A DNA stretch of 64,000 bases from Kribbella sp. NBC_01245 (GTDB taxonomy: Bacteria; Actinomycetota; Actinomycetes; Propionibacteriales; Kribbellaceae), in NCBI RefSeq assembly GCF_036226525.1, contig NZ_CP108487.1, positions 5,828,001 to 5,892,000 of the forward strand. The letters are read 5' to 3'. A program made the position numbers and the translations under genes. Positions 6,532 through 14,094 of the stretch are shown in pieces; the first letter of the stretch is position 1, and every line of letters starts with the position of its first letter. Under the pieces are notes generated by a model, which saw only the letters and a list, made by a program, of their open reading frames with translations, did not search any database and was not told where the DNA came from.

Positions 6532-8121
6532 TCAGCGGTCCGGTCCGTCGTGTCCGCGTTGAGGGGACTGCGTGCCGCGGTCGAGGTGGTCGGGCCGAGC
6601 GCCTTGGCCGGACTGCTTTTCCGCGCCGTCCTTGATCGCTCCCGAAGCCGGCGCGGTTCCGCTTTGCGCCGCCGCCATCGCCTTCTGCAGGTCCGGCGAT
6701 AGCGCGGGATTCCCGCCGGCAGCGGTCTGACCGCCGACGTTGTTGCCTTCGGCTTGTGCACCGACCGAGTAAGCAATCCGCGGGTCGACCGGCGTCGCGC
6801 CCGTCGGTGTCTGTGGAGTCGCCTGCGTTGGCGTCTGGGGCGTCTGCGTCTGCGTCTGCGTCGGGGGGTTCTGCGGGGCTGCTTGCGTTGGCGTTTGGGT
6901 GTCCTGGCCGCTGAGGGCCTGGGTGATCCGGCTCTCCTGCGGGTTCAGCGCCTGGCTGATGCGGCTCGGTTGCGGCGTCTGCCTGTCGGTCGGGTTCAAC
7001 CGTTCCTGAATGCCGTTGCCCGCCGGGTTCAGCCGCTCCTGGATCGACTGTTGCGGCTGCGTCGTCTGCTGCGCAGGCCCTTGCTGAACCGGTCCCTGCT
7101 GCACTGGCCCCTGCTGAGAAGGCGTCTGCAGAGTGGGCGTCTGCTGAGTCGGCTCCTGCTGAACAGGCCCTTGCTGCTGCTGGTTCGCGACCTGCTGCTG
7201 CCCGACCTGCTGCTGTTGCTGCGGCAGCTGACTGATGTAGTGCTGGCGCATCGCCTGCACCTCGGCCTGATACCCGGCGGCCGCCTGATGCCCGGCCGCC
7301 ATCGAGGCCAAGTGCTGCTGAGCCGGCGTACCCGACGCCTGAGCCAAATGCTCGAACGGCTGCTGCATGGCCCCCTGGATCCGCCCCATCACGATGTCGC
7401 GATGCTGCGGCGGCACCAACGCATCCAATCCGCCACTCTTATAGGCCATCTCGGCCGCGACCGGCCACTTCCGCCCGGCGTCCTGTACCGCGAGCTGCCG
7501 CATCACCTCTTGCCGCCCAAGCCCGGTGTCCTGCCCGAGCCGGTCGGCCAGGATCTGCGTCGCCCCGACGTACTGCGGATAAGGCTGCCGGACCACCGCA
7601 CCACTGATACCGGGCGCGAGATGCTCCGCCCCGAGCTGCTGGATGTAGCCGTTCACCTGGGCGGCGGACCACGCCTCGGTGACACCTTCTTCCAGGCCCC
7701 GGACCGAGGCGATGTGGCCTTGGGCGATGCCGTCGCCGATGGACCGGTCACGCGCATTCAGCATGTGCGTGTTCTCGTGGTACATCGTCTGCAACGCGTT
7801 CCGCCAGCGCGACAGCATCTCGGGCGGCGCCTGCCGGCCGGCGTTCTGGGACATCTCCCAGATCGGGCCCAGCACCTGCGCCCGGTCATACGTGATCGAG
7901 CCGTCGCCACTGGCCAGTCCGAGCTCACGACCATCGGACTCGTGCATGACGCCACTCCACGACGAGGCCTCGGCTCCCGAAGCCCGTACGGCGGCTTGCG
8001 CCTGGTTGGCAATGATCCACTGGTACGCCGCTACGGCGTTCGGGGTCGGGCCAGCCACTTGCTGCTGTTGCTGCGGCTGCCGCCGGAACATGCCGGAGAC
8101 GCGCTCGCGAAGAGTAGGCAT
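6532..8121 (-). CDS. Array protein L3: HExxH metalloprotease-like protein with long Gln/Pro/Thr-rich tail
   Basis: 529 aa, the longest member. A basic, Gln-rich N-terminus (RERVSGMFRRQPQQQQQ) is followed by the conserved core: TMYHENTHML (HENTH, residues 115–119), RGLEEGVTEAW (Glu 144/145), LAPGISGAVVRQPYPQYVGA and VPPQHRDIVMGRIQGAM. About residues 295–440 are low-complexity, with QQGPVQQGPVQQGP repeats, two IQERLNP units, RISQALNP/RITQALSG and TQTQTQTPQTPTQ. Near the C-terminus it recovers a motif shared with L1 and L2 (SPDLQKAMAAAQSGTAPASG). It lies 3 bp after S4. The protease function is inferred from the motif only; no signal peptide is seen. Confidence 0.75.
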   Translation of the reverse strand: MPTLRERVSGMFRRQPQQQQQVAGPTPNAVAAYQWIIANQAQAAVRASGAEASSWSGVMHESDGRELGLASGDGSITYDRAQVLGPIWEMSQNAGRQAPPEMLSRWRNALQTMYHENTHMLNARDRSIGDGIAQGHIASVRGLEEGVTEAWSAAQVNGYIQQLGAEHLAPGISGAVVRQPYPQYVGATQILADRLGQDTGLGRQEVMRQLAVQDAGRKWPVAAEMAYKSGGLDALVPPQHRDIVMGRIQGAMQQPFEHLAQASGTPAQQHLASMAAGHQAAAGYQAEVQAMRQHYISQLPQQQQQVGQQQVANQQQQGPVQQEPTQQTPTLQTPSQQGPVQQGPVQQGPAQQTTQPQQSIQERLNPAGNGIQERLNPTDRQTPQPSRISQALNPQESRITQALSGQDTQTPTQAAPQNPPTQTQTQTPQTPTQATPQTPTGATPVDPRIAYSVGAQAEGNNVGGQTAAGGNPALSPDLQKAMAAAQSGTAPASGAIKDGAEKQSGQGARPDHLDRGTQSPQRGHDGPDR

Positions 8122-8124
8122 GGG

Positions 8125-8556
8125 TCAGCGGACACCAGGTGGCGCGGTCCGCAGCGCGTCGATGAGCATCGCCAGGGGCTCCGTGAGCCGCATGATCGCG
8201 TAGTTCTCCTGCTGATCCGCACCGCGATCCGCGATGGCCCGAAGCTGCTGGATGCCCTCCTCGGCGCGGGCGATCCGCTCGGCCGGCGTGCCATCGTCGG
8301 AGTTCGCCAGCCCGAATACCCGATTGGCCTCGTTGTACGCCGGGCTGTCGCTGTACGGCGTCTGCCGGGCCATCGTGAGAATCTCGTCCAGGCTCTGGAG
8401 ATCGGTGGCGGCCTGTGTCTGCTCGTCCGGGCTCAACGCGGCAGCGATGCCACGGAGCCGGTCGAGCTCAACGGCCAGCCCATCCATGTCGAGCCGGGCG
8501 GACAGACAGGCCTCCAACACCGCGTCGTACTCGGTGCGGAACTCGTCGTACGCCAT
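8125..8556 (-). CDS. Array protein S4: small helical partner
   Basis: 143 aa, predicted mostly helical, no signal peptide or membrane segment. It begins MAYDEFRTEYDAVLEACLSA, as all four small proteins begin with M-x-Y-x-[ED]-F. The C-terminal half (TPAERIARAEEGIQQLRAIA … RLTEPLAMLIDALR) is the part that is fused to a large protein in L5. It precedes L3 by 3 bp, so co-translation is likely. Function unknown; the fusion and gene pairing suggest it works with the large protein, for example as chaperone, inhibitor or adaptor. Confidence 0.72.
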   Translation of the reverse strand: MAYDEFRTEYDAVLEACLSARLDMDGLAVELDRLRGIAAALSPDEQTQAATDLQSLDEILTMARQTPYSDSPAYNEANRVFGLANSDDGTPAERIARAEEGIQQLRAIADRGADQQENYAIMRLTEPLAMLIDALRTAPPGVR

Positions 8557-8598
8557 CTAGCTTCTCCCTGTCGCGGACCCGGACCTCGGACGATTCTC

Positions 8599-9018
8599 TC
8601 AGCGCCCTGGTTCCAGAGCGACGATGAGGAGGTCCAGCGGCTCCGTGAGCTGCAGCACGGCCTCACGCTCTTCCGGATCCGGCACGCGTGCGGCGATCGC
8701 ATGGATGTCCCGAACACCCTGACGAGCCCGGTTGGCCCGCTCCATCGCCGTACCCCAGTCGGCGTTCGCGAGGCCGAACACTCGGGAGGCCTCGGTAAAG
8801 GCCGGGCTGTCGACGTACGGCGCATGGCGAGCGTTCCTGAGGATGTCCTGCAGGTTGTCGACGTCCGCAGCCGCGCGGTTCCGGTCAAGCGGTGGCAGCG
8901 CGACCAGTAGGCCAGCAAGGCGGTCGACCTGTTCTGCGAGGCCGTCGACGCTCAGCTTGGCCGTGAGGCATGCCAGCATCACCTGGTCGTACTCGGCCCG
9001 GAACTCGTCGTACCCCAT
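8599..9018 (-). CDS. Array protein S3: small helical partner without its own adjacent large gene
   Basis: 139 aa. ATG at 9018 is chosen over longer frames because GGAG lies about 9 bp upstream and the protein then starts MGYDEFRAEYDQVMLACLTA like its relatives. The C-terminal part (MERANRARQGVRDIHAIAAR … QLTEPLDLLIVAL) aligns with S4; the pair look like a recent duplication (shared SPAFTEASRVFGLANAD / SPAYNEANRVFGLANSD). The next gene downstream is S4 rather than a large gene, so its cognate large gene may have been lost. Confidence 0.7.
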   Translation of the reverse strand: MGYDEFRAEYDQVMLACLTAKLSVDGLAEQVDRLAGLLVALPPLDRNRAAADVDNLQDILRNARHAPYVDSPAFTEASRVFGLANADWGTAMERANRARQGVRDIHAIAARVPDPEEREAVLQLTEPLDLLIVALEPGR

Positions 9019-9055
9019 CAGTGGTGTCTCCAGTCTCGTGGCGGGGTTGGCAACA

Positions 9056-10123
9056 CTAGTCGCGGTCGAGGCCTTGCCCGCGACCAACAGCCGGTCCAGC
9101 AGGCTTGGCGGCTACAGCGGCCTGAGATGCCGCACCAGCCTGTACGCCCTGAAGCGGGGCAGTACCGCTATTGGCCATCGCCATCGCGTGAGCCAACTTG
9201 GGATCTGCGCCAGCCGTCTGGGCAGTTGCCTCAGCCTTCTTGCCGTCGGTCTGAGCCGTCACTTCGGCAACCTTGGGCTGCAGGCCGCCGGTGGTCGCCA
9301 CCTCTTGCTTGATGGCGGCGATCTCCTTCTGGCCGGCGTCGAACGCCTCGTTGCCGATCTCGGCCGATCGCGGGCGCTGCTGGTCCGCCGGCAGCTTGCT
9401 CACGTCGGCGAGCGTGCCGAACGGAGCCTGCATCGCCTGCTCGACCCGCTGCGTCGCTTCGGCCAACTGCGCGGGCGGCACGATCTTGTCCAGCCCGGCG
9501 GCATCGGTGACCAGCTTGGTGGCGATCGGCCACTTTTCGGCGCCGTTCACCACGTTCATCCGGCGCAGCACCTCGTTGCTGTCGACCCCGGAGACCTCGC
9601 CGATCCGGTTGGCGAGCGCGTTCGCGGCCGGTGCGAACTGCGGATACGACTGACGGCCCTGGACCTCTTTGATGCCGGGGGCAATCTTCTCGAGGTCGAG
9701 CTTGTCGATGTACTGATCGAGGTTCGCGTAGCTCCAGGCCTCGGTGACGCCTTCCTCCAGCGCACGCACCGGCGGCTGCTGGAATGCGTGCATCGCGTCG
9801 GCGTGAGTGGTGCCCTCGGCCGACGTCATGTGCGAGTTCTCGTGCAGAACGGTCTTCAGCGCGTTCCGGTAGGCCAGCAGCTTCGCCTGCTCCTGCTGCA
9901 CGCCCTTGTGCTCGAACATTTCCTTGAGCGGACCGGTGACGTACTTGTCGTCGTACAGCACACCGCTGTCCCACGACGCCGTACCAAGGATGACGCCGTT
10001 CTCGACCTTGCGAGTCGGGCCCATCTTGCCGTTCCAGTTGGAATGGTGGGCACCGGTGACCTCGACGGCCGCAGTGTGCTGCTGAGCCATCAAGTCGTCA
10101 TAACTGCTCGGCGGAATGCTCAC
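9056..10123 (-). CDS. Array protein L2: HExxH metalloprotease-like protein
   Basis: 355 aa. GTG at 10123 has GGAGG upstream and overlaps the S2 stop (GTGA). Core: HHSNWNGKMGPTRKVENGVI, VLHENSHMT (HENSH, residues 93–97), VRALEEGVTEAW (Glu 123/124), IAPGIKEVQGRQSYPQFAPA, EVLRRMNVV and EKWPIATKL. After about residue 290 comes an Ala/Lys-rich linker, then the shared motif DPKLAHAMAMANSGTAPLQG and a tail ending GRGQGLDRD. Predicted cytoplasmic from the lack of a signal peptide; possibly exported by another route. Zinc-peptidase activity is inferred from HExxH plus downstream Glu. Confidence 0.75.
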   Translation of the reverse strand: MSIPPSSYDDLMAQQHTAAVEVTGAHHSNWNGKMGPTRKVENGVILGTASWDSGVLYDDKYVTGPLKEMFEHKGVQQEQAKLLAYRNALKTVLHENSHMTSAEGTTHADAMHAFQQPPVRALEEGVTEAWSYANLDQYIDKLDLEKIAPGIKEVQGRQSYPQFAPAANALANRIGEVSGVDSNEVLRRMNVVNGAEKWPIATKLVTDAAGLDKIVPPAQLAEATQRVEQAMQAPFGTLADVSKLPADQQRPRSAEIGNEAFDAGQKEIAAIKQEVATTGGLQPKVAEVTAQTDGKKAEATAQTAGADPKLAHAMAMANSGTAPLQGVQAGAASQAAVAAKPAGPAVGRGQGLDRD

Positions 10124-10518
10124 TTCTGAGCCTCCCGAGCGTCAGCCTCCAGCGACTCGGCAAGCATCGCGAGCGACTCGTTCAGGCTGAGGATGGCGTG
10201 CTGCTCGTCGGGGTCGGAGGACTCCTCGGCGATCGCGGTGATCTCACGGATACCGGTCAGCGCCCGCTCGATCCGTACCTCGAGCTCGCCCTCGGGATCA
10301 CCCGCACGCGCCATCGCCTCGGTGGCCCGCTGCATCCGGTCACTCGCCTGCGGGGACAACTCGGACTCCCACTGCGTGAGCTGGAACTCGGCCTTGGCAC
10401 GATCCGCTTCCGCCAACTGCGGCACCAGGGCGCGAAGCCGAGCCACGTCGGCCGTACCGCCGTTGCTCCAGTCGCCATAGGCCTGCTTGTAGGCCGTCAG
10501 GAACTCCGCGTAGTCCAT
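10120..10518 (-). CDS. Array protein S2: small helical partner
   Basis: 132 aa. MDYAEFLTAYKQAYGDW matches the M-x-Y-x-[ED]-F opening of the small family, and the end (EVRIERALTGIREITAIAEE … SLNESLAMLAESLEADA) matches their C-terminal helices. ATG at 10518 shares one base with the L1 stop (TGATG), has GGGGAG upstream, and the S2 stop overlaps the L2 start, so L1–S2–L2 are translationally coupled. Confidence 0.72.
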   Translation of the reverse strand: MDYAEFLTAYKQAYGDWSNGGTADVARLRALVPQLAEADRAKAEFQLTQWESELSPQASDRMQRATEAMARAGDPEGELEVRIERALTGIREITAIAEESSDPDEQHAILSLNESLAMLAESLEADAREAQK

Positions 10519-11561
10519 CAGTCTCTCCCCAGTTCGGGTCCGGGCCGGCCGGCCGGTTTGGCCGCTTTCGCATTATCACCAGCAGGTACGGCGTTGGCGC
10601 TTACCGATTGCAGCGGGCTGGTACCGCCATTGGCAAGGGCCATCATGCGTTGAAGCTCGGGATCGACCTTAGGCGCCTGCGAGTCCTTCGCCTGCTCAGG
10701 CGCGACCTCAGCGGCAGGACCCGCCGTACCGGCCGCACGGATCGTGGCGATCTCGGCTCGGCCACTACGCACCGCGGCGAGGCCGTGCAGCTGGCTCTGC
10801 AGCTCCACCGTCTTCCGGTCGCCCGTCAGCTTCGTCAGCGGCGCGAGCTCGGTACGCATGGCCTGCTCGATCCGGTTGCGCGCTGTCTCGTGCTCGGCCG
10901 CCGGAAGTCGCTGCGGCAGGTCACTGGCCTCAAACGCCATCCGTGCCGCCATTGGCCACTTCTCGGCGGCATTGACCACGTTGAGCCGCCGCAGCACCTC
11001 GTCCTGGCCGAGACCCGTATCCGCGCCTAGCCCGGTCGCAAAGGCCTGAGCTGCCGGGGTGTACTGCGTGTAGGCATTGCCGAGCGGGACCTCTTTGATC
11101 CCCGGCGCGATCTTGTCCACGCCGAGGCGCTCGATGTACTCGTTCAGATGGGCCTTGGTCCAGGCCTCTGTGACACCTTCCTCAAGCGCCGTACCCGAGG
11201 CCGACTGGTAGGCCTTGGCGCCTTCGACGTGCTGCGTGCCGGGCCCGCTGAGCATGTGCGAGTTCTCGTGCAGCAGCGTGTCGATGGTGTCCTTGTAGAG
11301 CCAGAGCGTCTGCTCGTCATGCTGCTGGCCGGCCGTGGCGTACATCTGGTCGAGCTGCTCGATCACCCGCGGCACGTTCAGTTCCATGTCGCCGTTCCAG
11401 TGCGCGGCGCCGAGTGGCCCGTCGACACTTTCCAGCACCTTGCCGCTGAACGACGAGTGGTCCGCGCCGCTGAGGGCGACCGCGACTTCGGCCTGGCGTT
11501 CGAGCAGTGCCTGGACCTCGGGCCGCTTGGGGGTCGGCTCGACGAACTTCTTCTCGCTCAC
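10518..11561 (-). CDS. Array protein L1: HExxH metalloprotease-like protein
   Basis: 347 aa. GTG at 11561 overlaps the S1 stop (GTGA) and has GGAGG just upstream. Core: ADHSSFSGKVLESVDGPLGA, LLHENSHML (HENSH, residues 98–102), GTALEEGVTEAW (Glu 127/128), IAPGIKEVPLGNAYTQYTPA, EVLRRLNVVNAAEKWPMAAR and RIEQAMRTELAPL. The C-terminus carries DPELQRMMALANGGTSPLQS, the motif shared with L2 and L3, then a short tail GRPGPELGRD. Same inferred role and same uncertainty as L2. Confidence 0.75.
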   Translation of the reverse strand: MSEKKFVEPTPKRPEVQALLERQAEVAVALSGADHSSFSGKVLESVDGPLGAAHWNGDMELNVPRVIEQLDQMYATAGQQHDEQTLWLYKDTIDTLLHENSHMLSGPGTQHVEGAKAYQSASGTALEEGVTEAWTKAHLNEYIERLGVDKIAPGIKEVPLGNAYTQYTPAAQAFATGLGADTGLGQDEVLRRLNVVNAAEKWPMAARMAFEASDLPQRLPAAEHETARNRIEQAMRTELAPLTKLTGDRKTVELQSQLHGLAAVRSGRAEIATIRAAGTAGPAAEVAPEQAKDSQAPKVDPELQRMMALANGGTSPLQSVSANAVPAGDNAKAAKPAGRPGPELGRD

Positions 11562-11974
11562 TCAGCCTCCAGTTGCAGCGAGGTGGCGAGCAGGGTCAGC
11601 GGTTCGGCCAAGCGCAGCACCGCCCGGGCGTCCCGCTCGTCGGCCTGGACCTCGGCGAGATCGTTGAGCTCGGCAACGGCCTGTTCGGCGGCGGCGATCC
11701 GCTCGGCGTTCGTGCCCTGCACGGCTTGGGCGCGGGTCACGATCGCGAGCGCTTCCTCGGTCGCCGGCGCGGTCGGCCCGGCGTCCTGGCCGTCGACGAT
11801 CACGCGCAACTCGTCGAGGTCGGCCGTCGCGCGGTCGCGATCGGCGGGCGCGAGCTGCCCGGCGAACGCGCTCAGCCGCGCGAGCTCGTCCCGCAGCCCC
11901 AGCCCGTCGAGCCCGCCACCCATCCCCGCCCGCAACACAGCGTCGTACTCACGCCGAAAGTCCTCGTACGTCAT
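11558..11974 (-). CDS. Array protein S1: small helical partner, first gene of the array
   Basis: 138 aa. Starts MTYEDFRREYDAVLRAGMGG and ends NAERIAAAEQAVAELNDLAE … VLRLAEPLTLLATSLQLEAE, matching S2–S4 at both ends. It is the promoter-proximal gene of the minus-strand array, and its stop overlaps the L1 start. Only about 40 bp separate its start from the 104-bp palindrome, so that element lies close to or within the array promoter region. Confidence 0.7.
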   Translation of the reverse strand: MTYEDFRREYDAVLRAGMGGGLDGLGLRDELARLSAFAGQLAPADRDRATADLDELRVIVDGQDAGPTAPATEEALAIVTRAQAVQGTNAERIAAAEQAVAELNDLAEVQADERDARAVLRLAEPLTLLATSLQLEAE

Positions 11975-12014
11975 ACCCCGCAGTCTGCTACCCCAACGGT
12001 TCAGCCCGGTCGTC

Positions 12015-12118
12015 CTTCTTTGCGTTCATTCGTCGGAATCCGCCCTCTTCCCACCGCCGACTTGTACAGGTCCGCATGGCTGAGAGGGCGGATTCCGACG
12101 AATGAACGCAAAGAAGGG
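12015..12118. repeat. 104-bp interrupted palindrome with 35-bp perfect arms
   Basis: Arms 12015–12049 and 12084–12118 are exact reverse complements over 35 bp (outer end CCTTCTTTGCGTTCATTCG). The symmetry axis lies at TGTACA (12064–12069), and part of the 34-bp centre is also weakly symmetric. It lies between S1 and ino1, and its right end overlaps the ino1 terminator hairpin. It could be a MITE, a cruciform site or a large hairpin in readthrough RNA. Confidence 0.85.
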
Positions 12119-12141
12119 GGCACCCGGTGGATGCCCCCTTC
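12115..12141 (-). terminator. Terminator hairpin downstream of ino1
   Basis: AAGGGGGCA and TGCCCCCTT are inverted around a 9-bp loop, 15 bp after the ino1 stop (12156) in the direction of transcription. The GC-rich stem fits an intrinsic terminator of actinobacterial type. The outer 4 bp are shared with the 104-bp palindrome. Confidence 0.65.
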
Positions 12142-12155
12142 AACAGTGCGGTGGA

Positions 12156-13235
12156 TCAGCGCTCGATTTCGCCCTTGATGAACTTTTCCACCAGGTCGCG
12201 GCAGACGTCGTCGGCGTACTGCTCGGGCGGGGACTTCATGAAGTACGAGGACGCGGACAGGATCGGGCCGCCGATGCCGCGGTCCTTGGCGATCTTCGCG
12301 GCGCGGATCGCGTCGATGATGATGCCGGCCGAGTTGGGGGAGTCCCAGACCTCGAGCTTGTACTCCAGCGACAACGGCACGTCGCCGAAGTTGCGGCCCT
12401 CGAGCCGGATGAAGGCCCACTTGCGGTCGTCCAGCCAGGCCACGTAGTCCGACGGGCCGATGTGCACGTTGCGCGGCTCGATGTCCTCGACCAGCTGCGA
12501 GGTGACGGACTGGGTCTTGCTGATCTTCTTGGACTCCAGCCGCTCGCGCTCGAGCATGTTCTTGAAGTCCATGTTGCCGCCGACGTTCAGCTGGTAGGTC
12601 CGGTCGACGGTGACGCCGCGGTCCTCGAACAGCTTGGCCAGCACCCGGTGGGTGATGGTGGCGCCGATCTGCGACTTGATGTCGTCGCCGATGATCGGCA
12701 CGCCGGCCGCGGTGAACTTGTCCGCCCACTCCTTGGTGCCCGCGATGAACACCGGCAGCGCGTTGACGAAGGCCACGCCCGCGTCGATCGCGCACTGGGC
12801 GTAGAACTTGGCCGCCTGCTCGGAACCGACCGGCAGGTAGCAGACCAGGACGTCGACCTGGGCGGCCTTCAGGGCGCCGACGATGTCGACCGGCTCCGCG
12901 TCGGACTCGGTGATGGTCTCGCGGTAGTACTTGCCCAGACCGTCGAGGGTGTGACCGCGCTGGACCGTGATGCCGGTCGGCGGTACGTCGCAGATCTTGA
13001 TCGTGTTGTTCTCGCTGGCGCCGATGGCGTCCGCGAGATCCAGGCCGACCTTCTTGCCGTCGACGTCGAACGCCGCCACGAACTCCACGTCGCGGACGTG
13101 GTAGTCCCCGAACTGCACGTGCATCAGGCCGGGGACACGCTCGTCGGCCTTCGCGTCACGGTAGTAGTGCACGCCCTGGACGAGCGAGCTGGCGCAGTTG
13201 CCGACACCGACGATCGCTACACGGATCGAGGTCAT
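12156..13235 (-). CDS. ino1: Inositol-3-phosphate synthase
   Basis: 359 aa, the length of the actinobacterial form. It converts glucose 6-phosphate to myo-inositol 3-phosphate with NAD, the first step toward phosphatidylinositol and mycothiol. The Rossmann NAD loop is at the N-terminus (SIRVAIVGVGNCASSLVQG). Family motifs follow: DVLVCYLPVGSEQAAKFYAQ, PIIGDDIKSQIGATITHRVL, LNVGGNMDFKNM and SKTQSVTSQL. ATG at 13235 has AAGGAG 8 bp upstream. It lies 47 bp downstream of padR, the same order as Rv0047c–Rv0046c in M. tuberculosis, so the two are probably cotranscribed and PadR-controlled. Confidence 0.95.
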   Translation of the reverse strand: MTSIRVAIVGVGNCASSLVQGVHYYRDAKADERVPGLMHVQFGDYHVRDVEFVAAFDVDGKKVGLDLADAIGASENNTIKICDVPPTGITVQRGHTLDGLGKYYRETITESDAEPVDIVGALKAAQVDVLVCYLPVGSEQAAKFYAQCAIDAGVAFVNALPVFIAGTKEWADKFTAAGVPIIGDDIKSQIGATITHRVLAKLFEDRGVTVDRTYQLNVGGNMDFKNMLERERLESKKISKTQSVTSQLVEDIEPRNVHIGPSDYVAWLDDRKWAFIRLEGRNFGDVPLSLEYKLEVWDSPNSAGIIIDAIRAAKIAKDRGIGGPILSASSYFMKSPPEQYADDVCRDLVEKFIKGEIER

Positions 13236-13282
13236 CTGGGAACTCCTTAGGTTGGAATGTAATGCGGGGCGGTGGTGCTGTG

Positions 13283-13906
13283 TCACACGGACCCCGGGGT
13301 ACGTCGCTGGCCCGGGTCTTGCTCACCGGCCGCCTGAGATGCGGCGCCGGTCGTCCCCCCGGGTGGTGGGAGCTGGCGGCGTTCACCGTCGATCAGCTCG
13401 TTCAGCCAGCGAACCTCGCGCTCGGCCGACTCGAGGCCGTGCCGTTGCAGCTCGAGGGTGTAGGCGTCGACCCGCTCGGCCGTTCGGCTCATCGCCGCCC
13501 GGACCCCCGCCAGCCGCTCTTCCATCCGGGCCCGACGGCCCTCCAGAATGCGCAGCCTGGTGGCGGGATCGGTCCGGCCGAAAAAAGAGAAGCGAACTCC
13601 GAACGTCTCGTCGTCCCACGCGGACGGACCTGCCTCATGCATCGCCTCGGCGAAGTGGTCCTTGCCCTCGGCGGTGATCGTGTAGACGATCTTCTGCCGC
13701 CTGGACGCGTCCGTAGTACTGGCCTCGGCGTCGATCAGGCCCTTGCGCAGCATCGCCTTCAGGCAGGGGTACAGCGACCCGAAGGAGAGCACGCGACCCC
13801 AGCCGAACTGGGCGTTCACGCGCTTGCGGAGCTCGTAGCCGTGCATCGGCGCCTCGTGCAGCAGACCGAGTACGGCGAGCTCCAGGACGGCGTTCCGCGA
13901 TCCCAT
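13283..13906 (-). CDS. PadR-family transcriptional regulator
   Basis: 207 aa. N-terminal PadR winged helix (LELAVLGLLHEAPMHGYELR, then GSLYPCLKAMLRKGLID), then a C-terminal coiled-coil dimerisation part with PadR/Vir-like character (WLNELIDGERRQLP). ATG at 13906 has GGAGG 7 bp upstream. Directly upstream of ino1 as in mycobacteria. A perfect palindrome about 45 bp before its start suggests autoregulation and control of the padR–ino1 operon. Confidence 0.88.
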   Translation of the reverse strand: MGSRNAVLELAVLGLLHEAPMHGYELRKRVNAQFGWGRVLSFGSLYPCLKAMLRKGLIDAEASTTDASRRQKIVYTITAEGKDHFAEAMHEAGPSAWDDETFGVRFSFFGRTDPATRLRILEGRRARMEERLAGVRAAMSRTAERVDAYTLELQRHGLESAEREVRWLNELIDGERRQLPPPGGTTGAASQAAGEQDPGQRRTPGSV

Positions 13907-13950
13907 CTGCACACCTCCTCATTCCATCCACTGCACAGTTTGTCATGACC

Positions 13951-13973
13951 AGATGTATCGAGTCGATACATCT
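13951..13973. promoter_or_regulatory. PadR-type operator palindrome
   Basis: AGATGTATCGA (13951–13961) and TCGATACATCT (13963–13973) are perfect 11-bp inverted arms around one base, between padR and the divergent transporter gene. It contains ATGT…ACAT halves like known PadR sites. Its position would allow control of padR–ino1 and perhaps of the transporter. Confidence 0.7.
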
Positions 13974-14094
13974 GATTGCACTGTACGCACGGCCTCAGCC
14001 GGCACTCAACTCCTGACATGGCAACTAGACCTGTTACGTCAGGGGCTTTGGTGCGTTAGATGGTCTGAAACGAGTGACTAGCCGGGAGCGCAGA

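Noticed and set aside
6754..8910. 718-codon plus-strand frame opposite L3, S4 and S3
   Set aside because: Leu/Arg-rich antisense translation of Gln-rich coding DNA; it crosses three real genes and has no motif.
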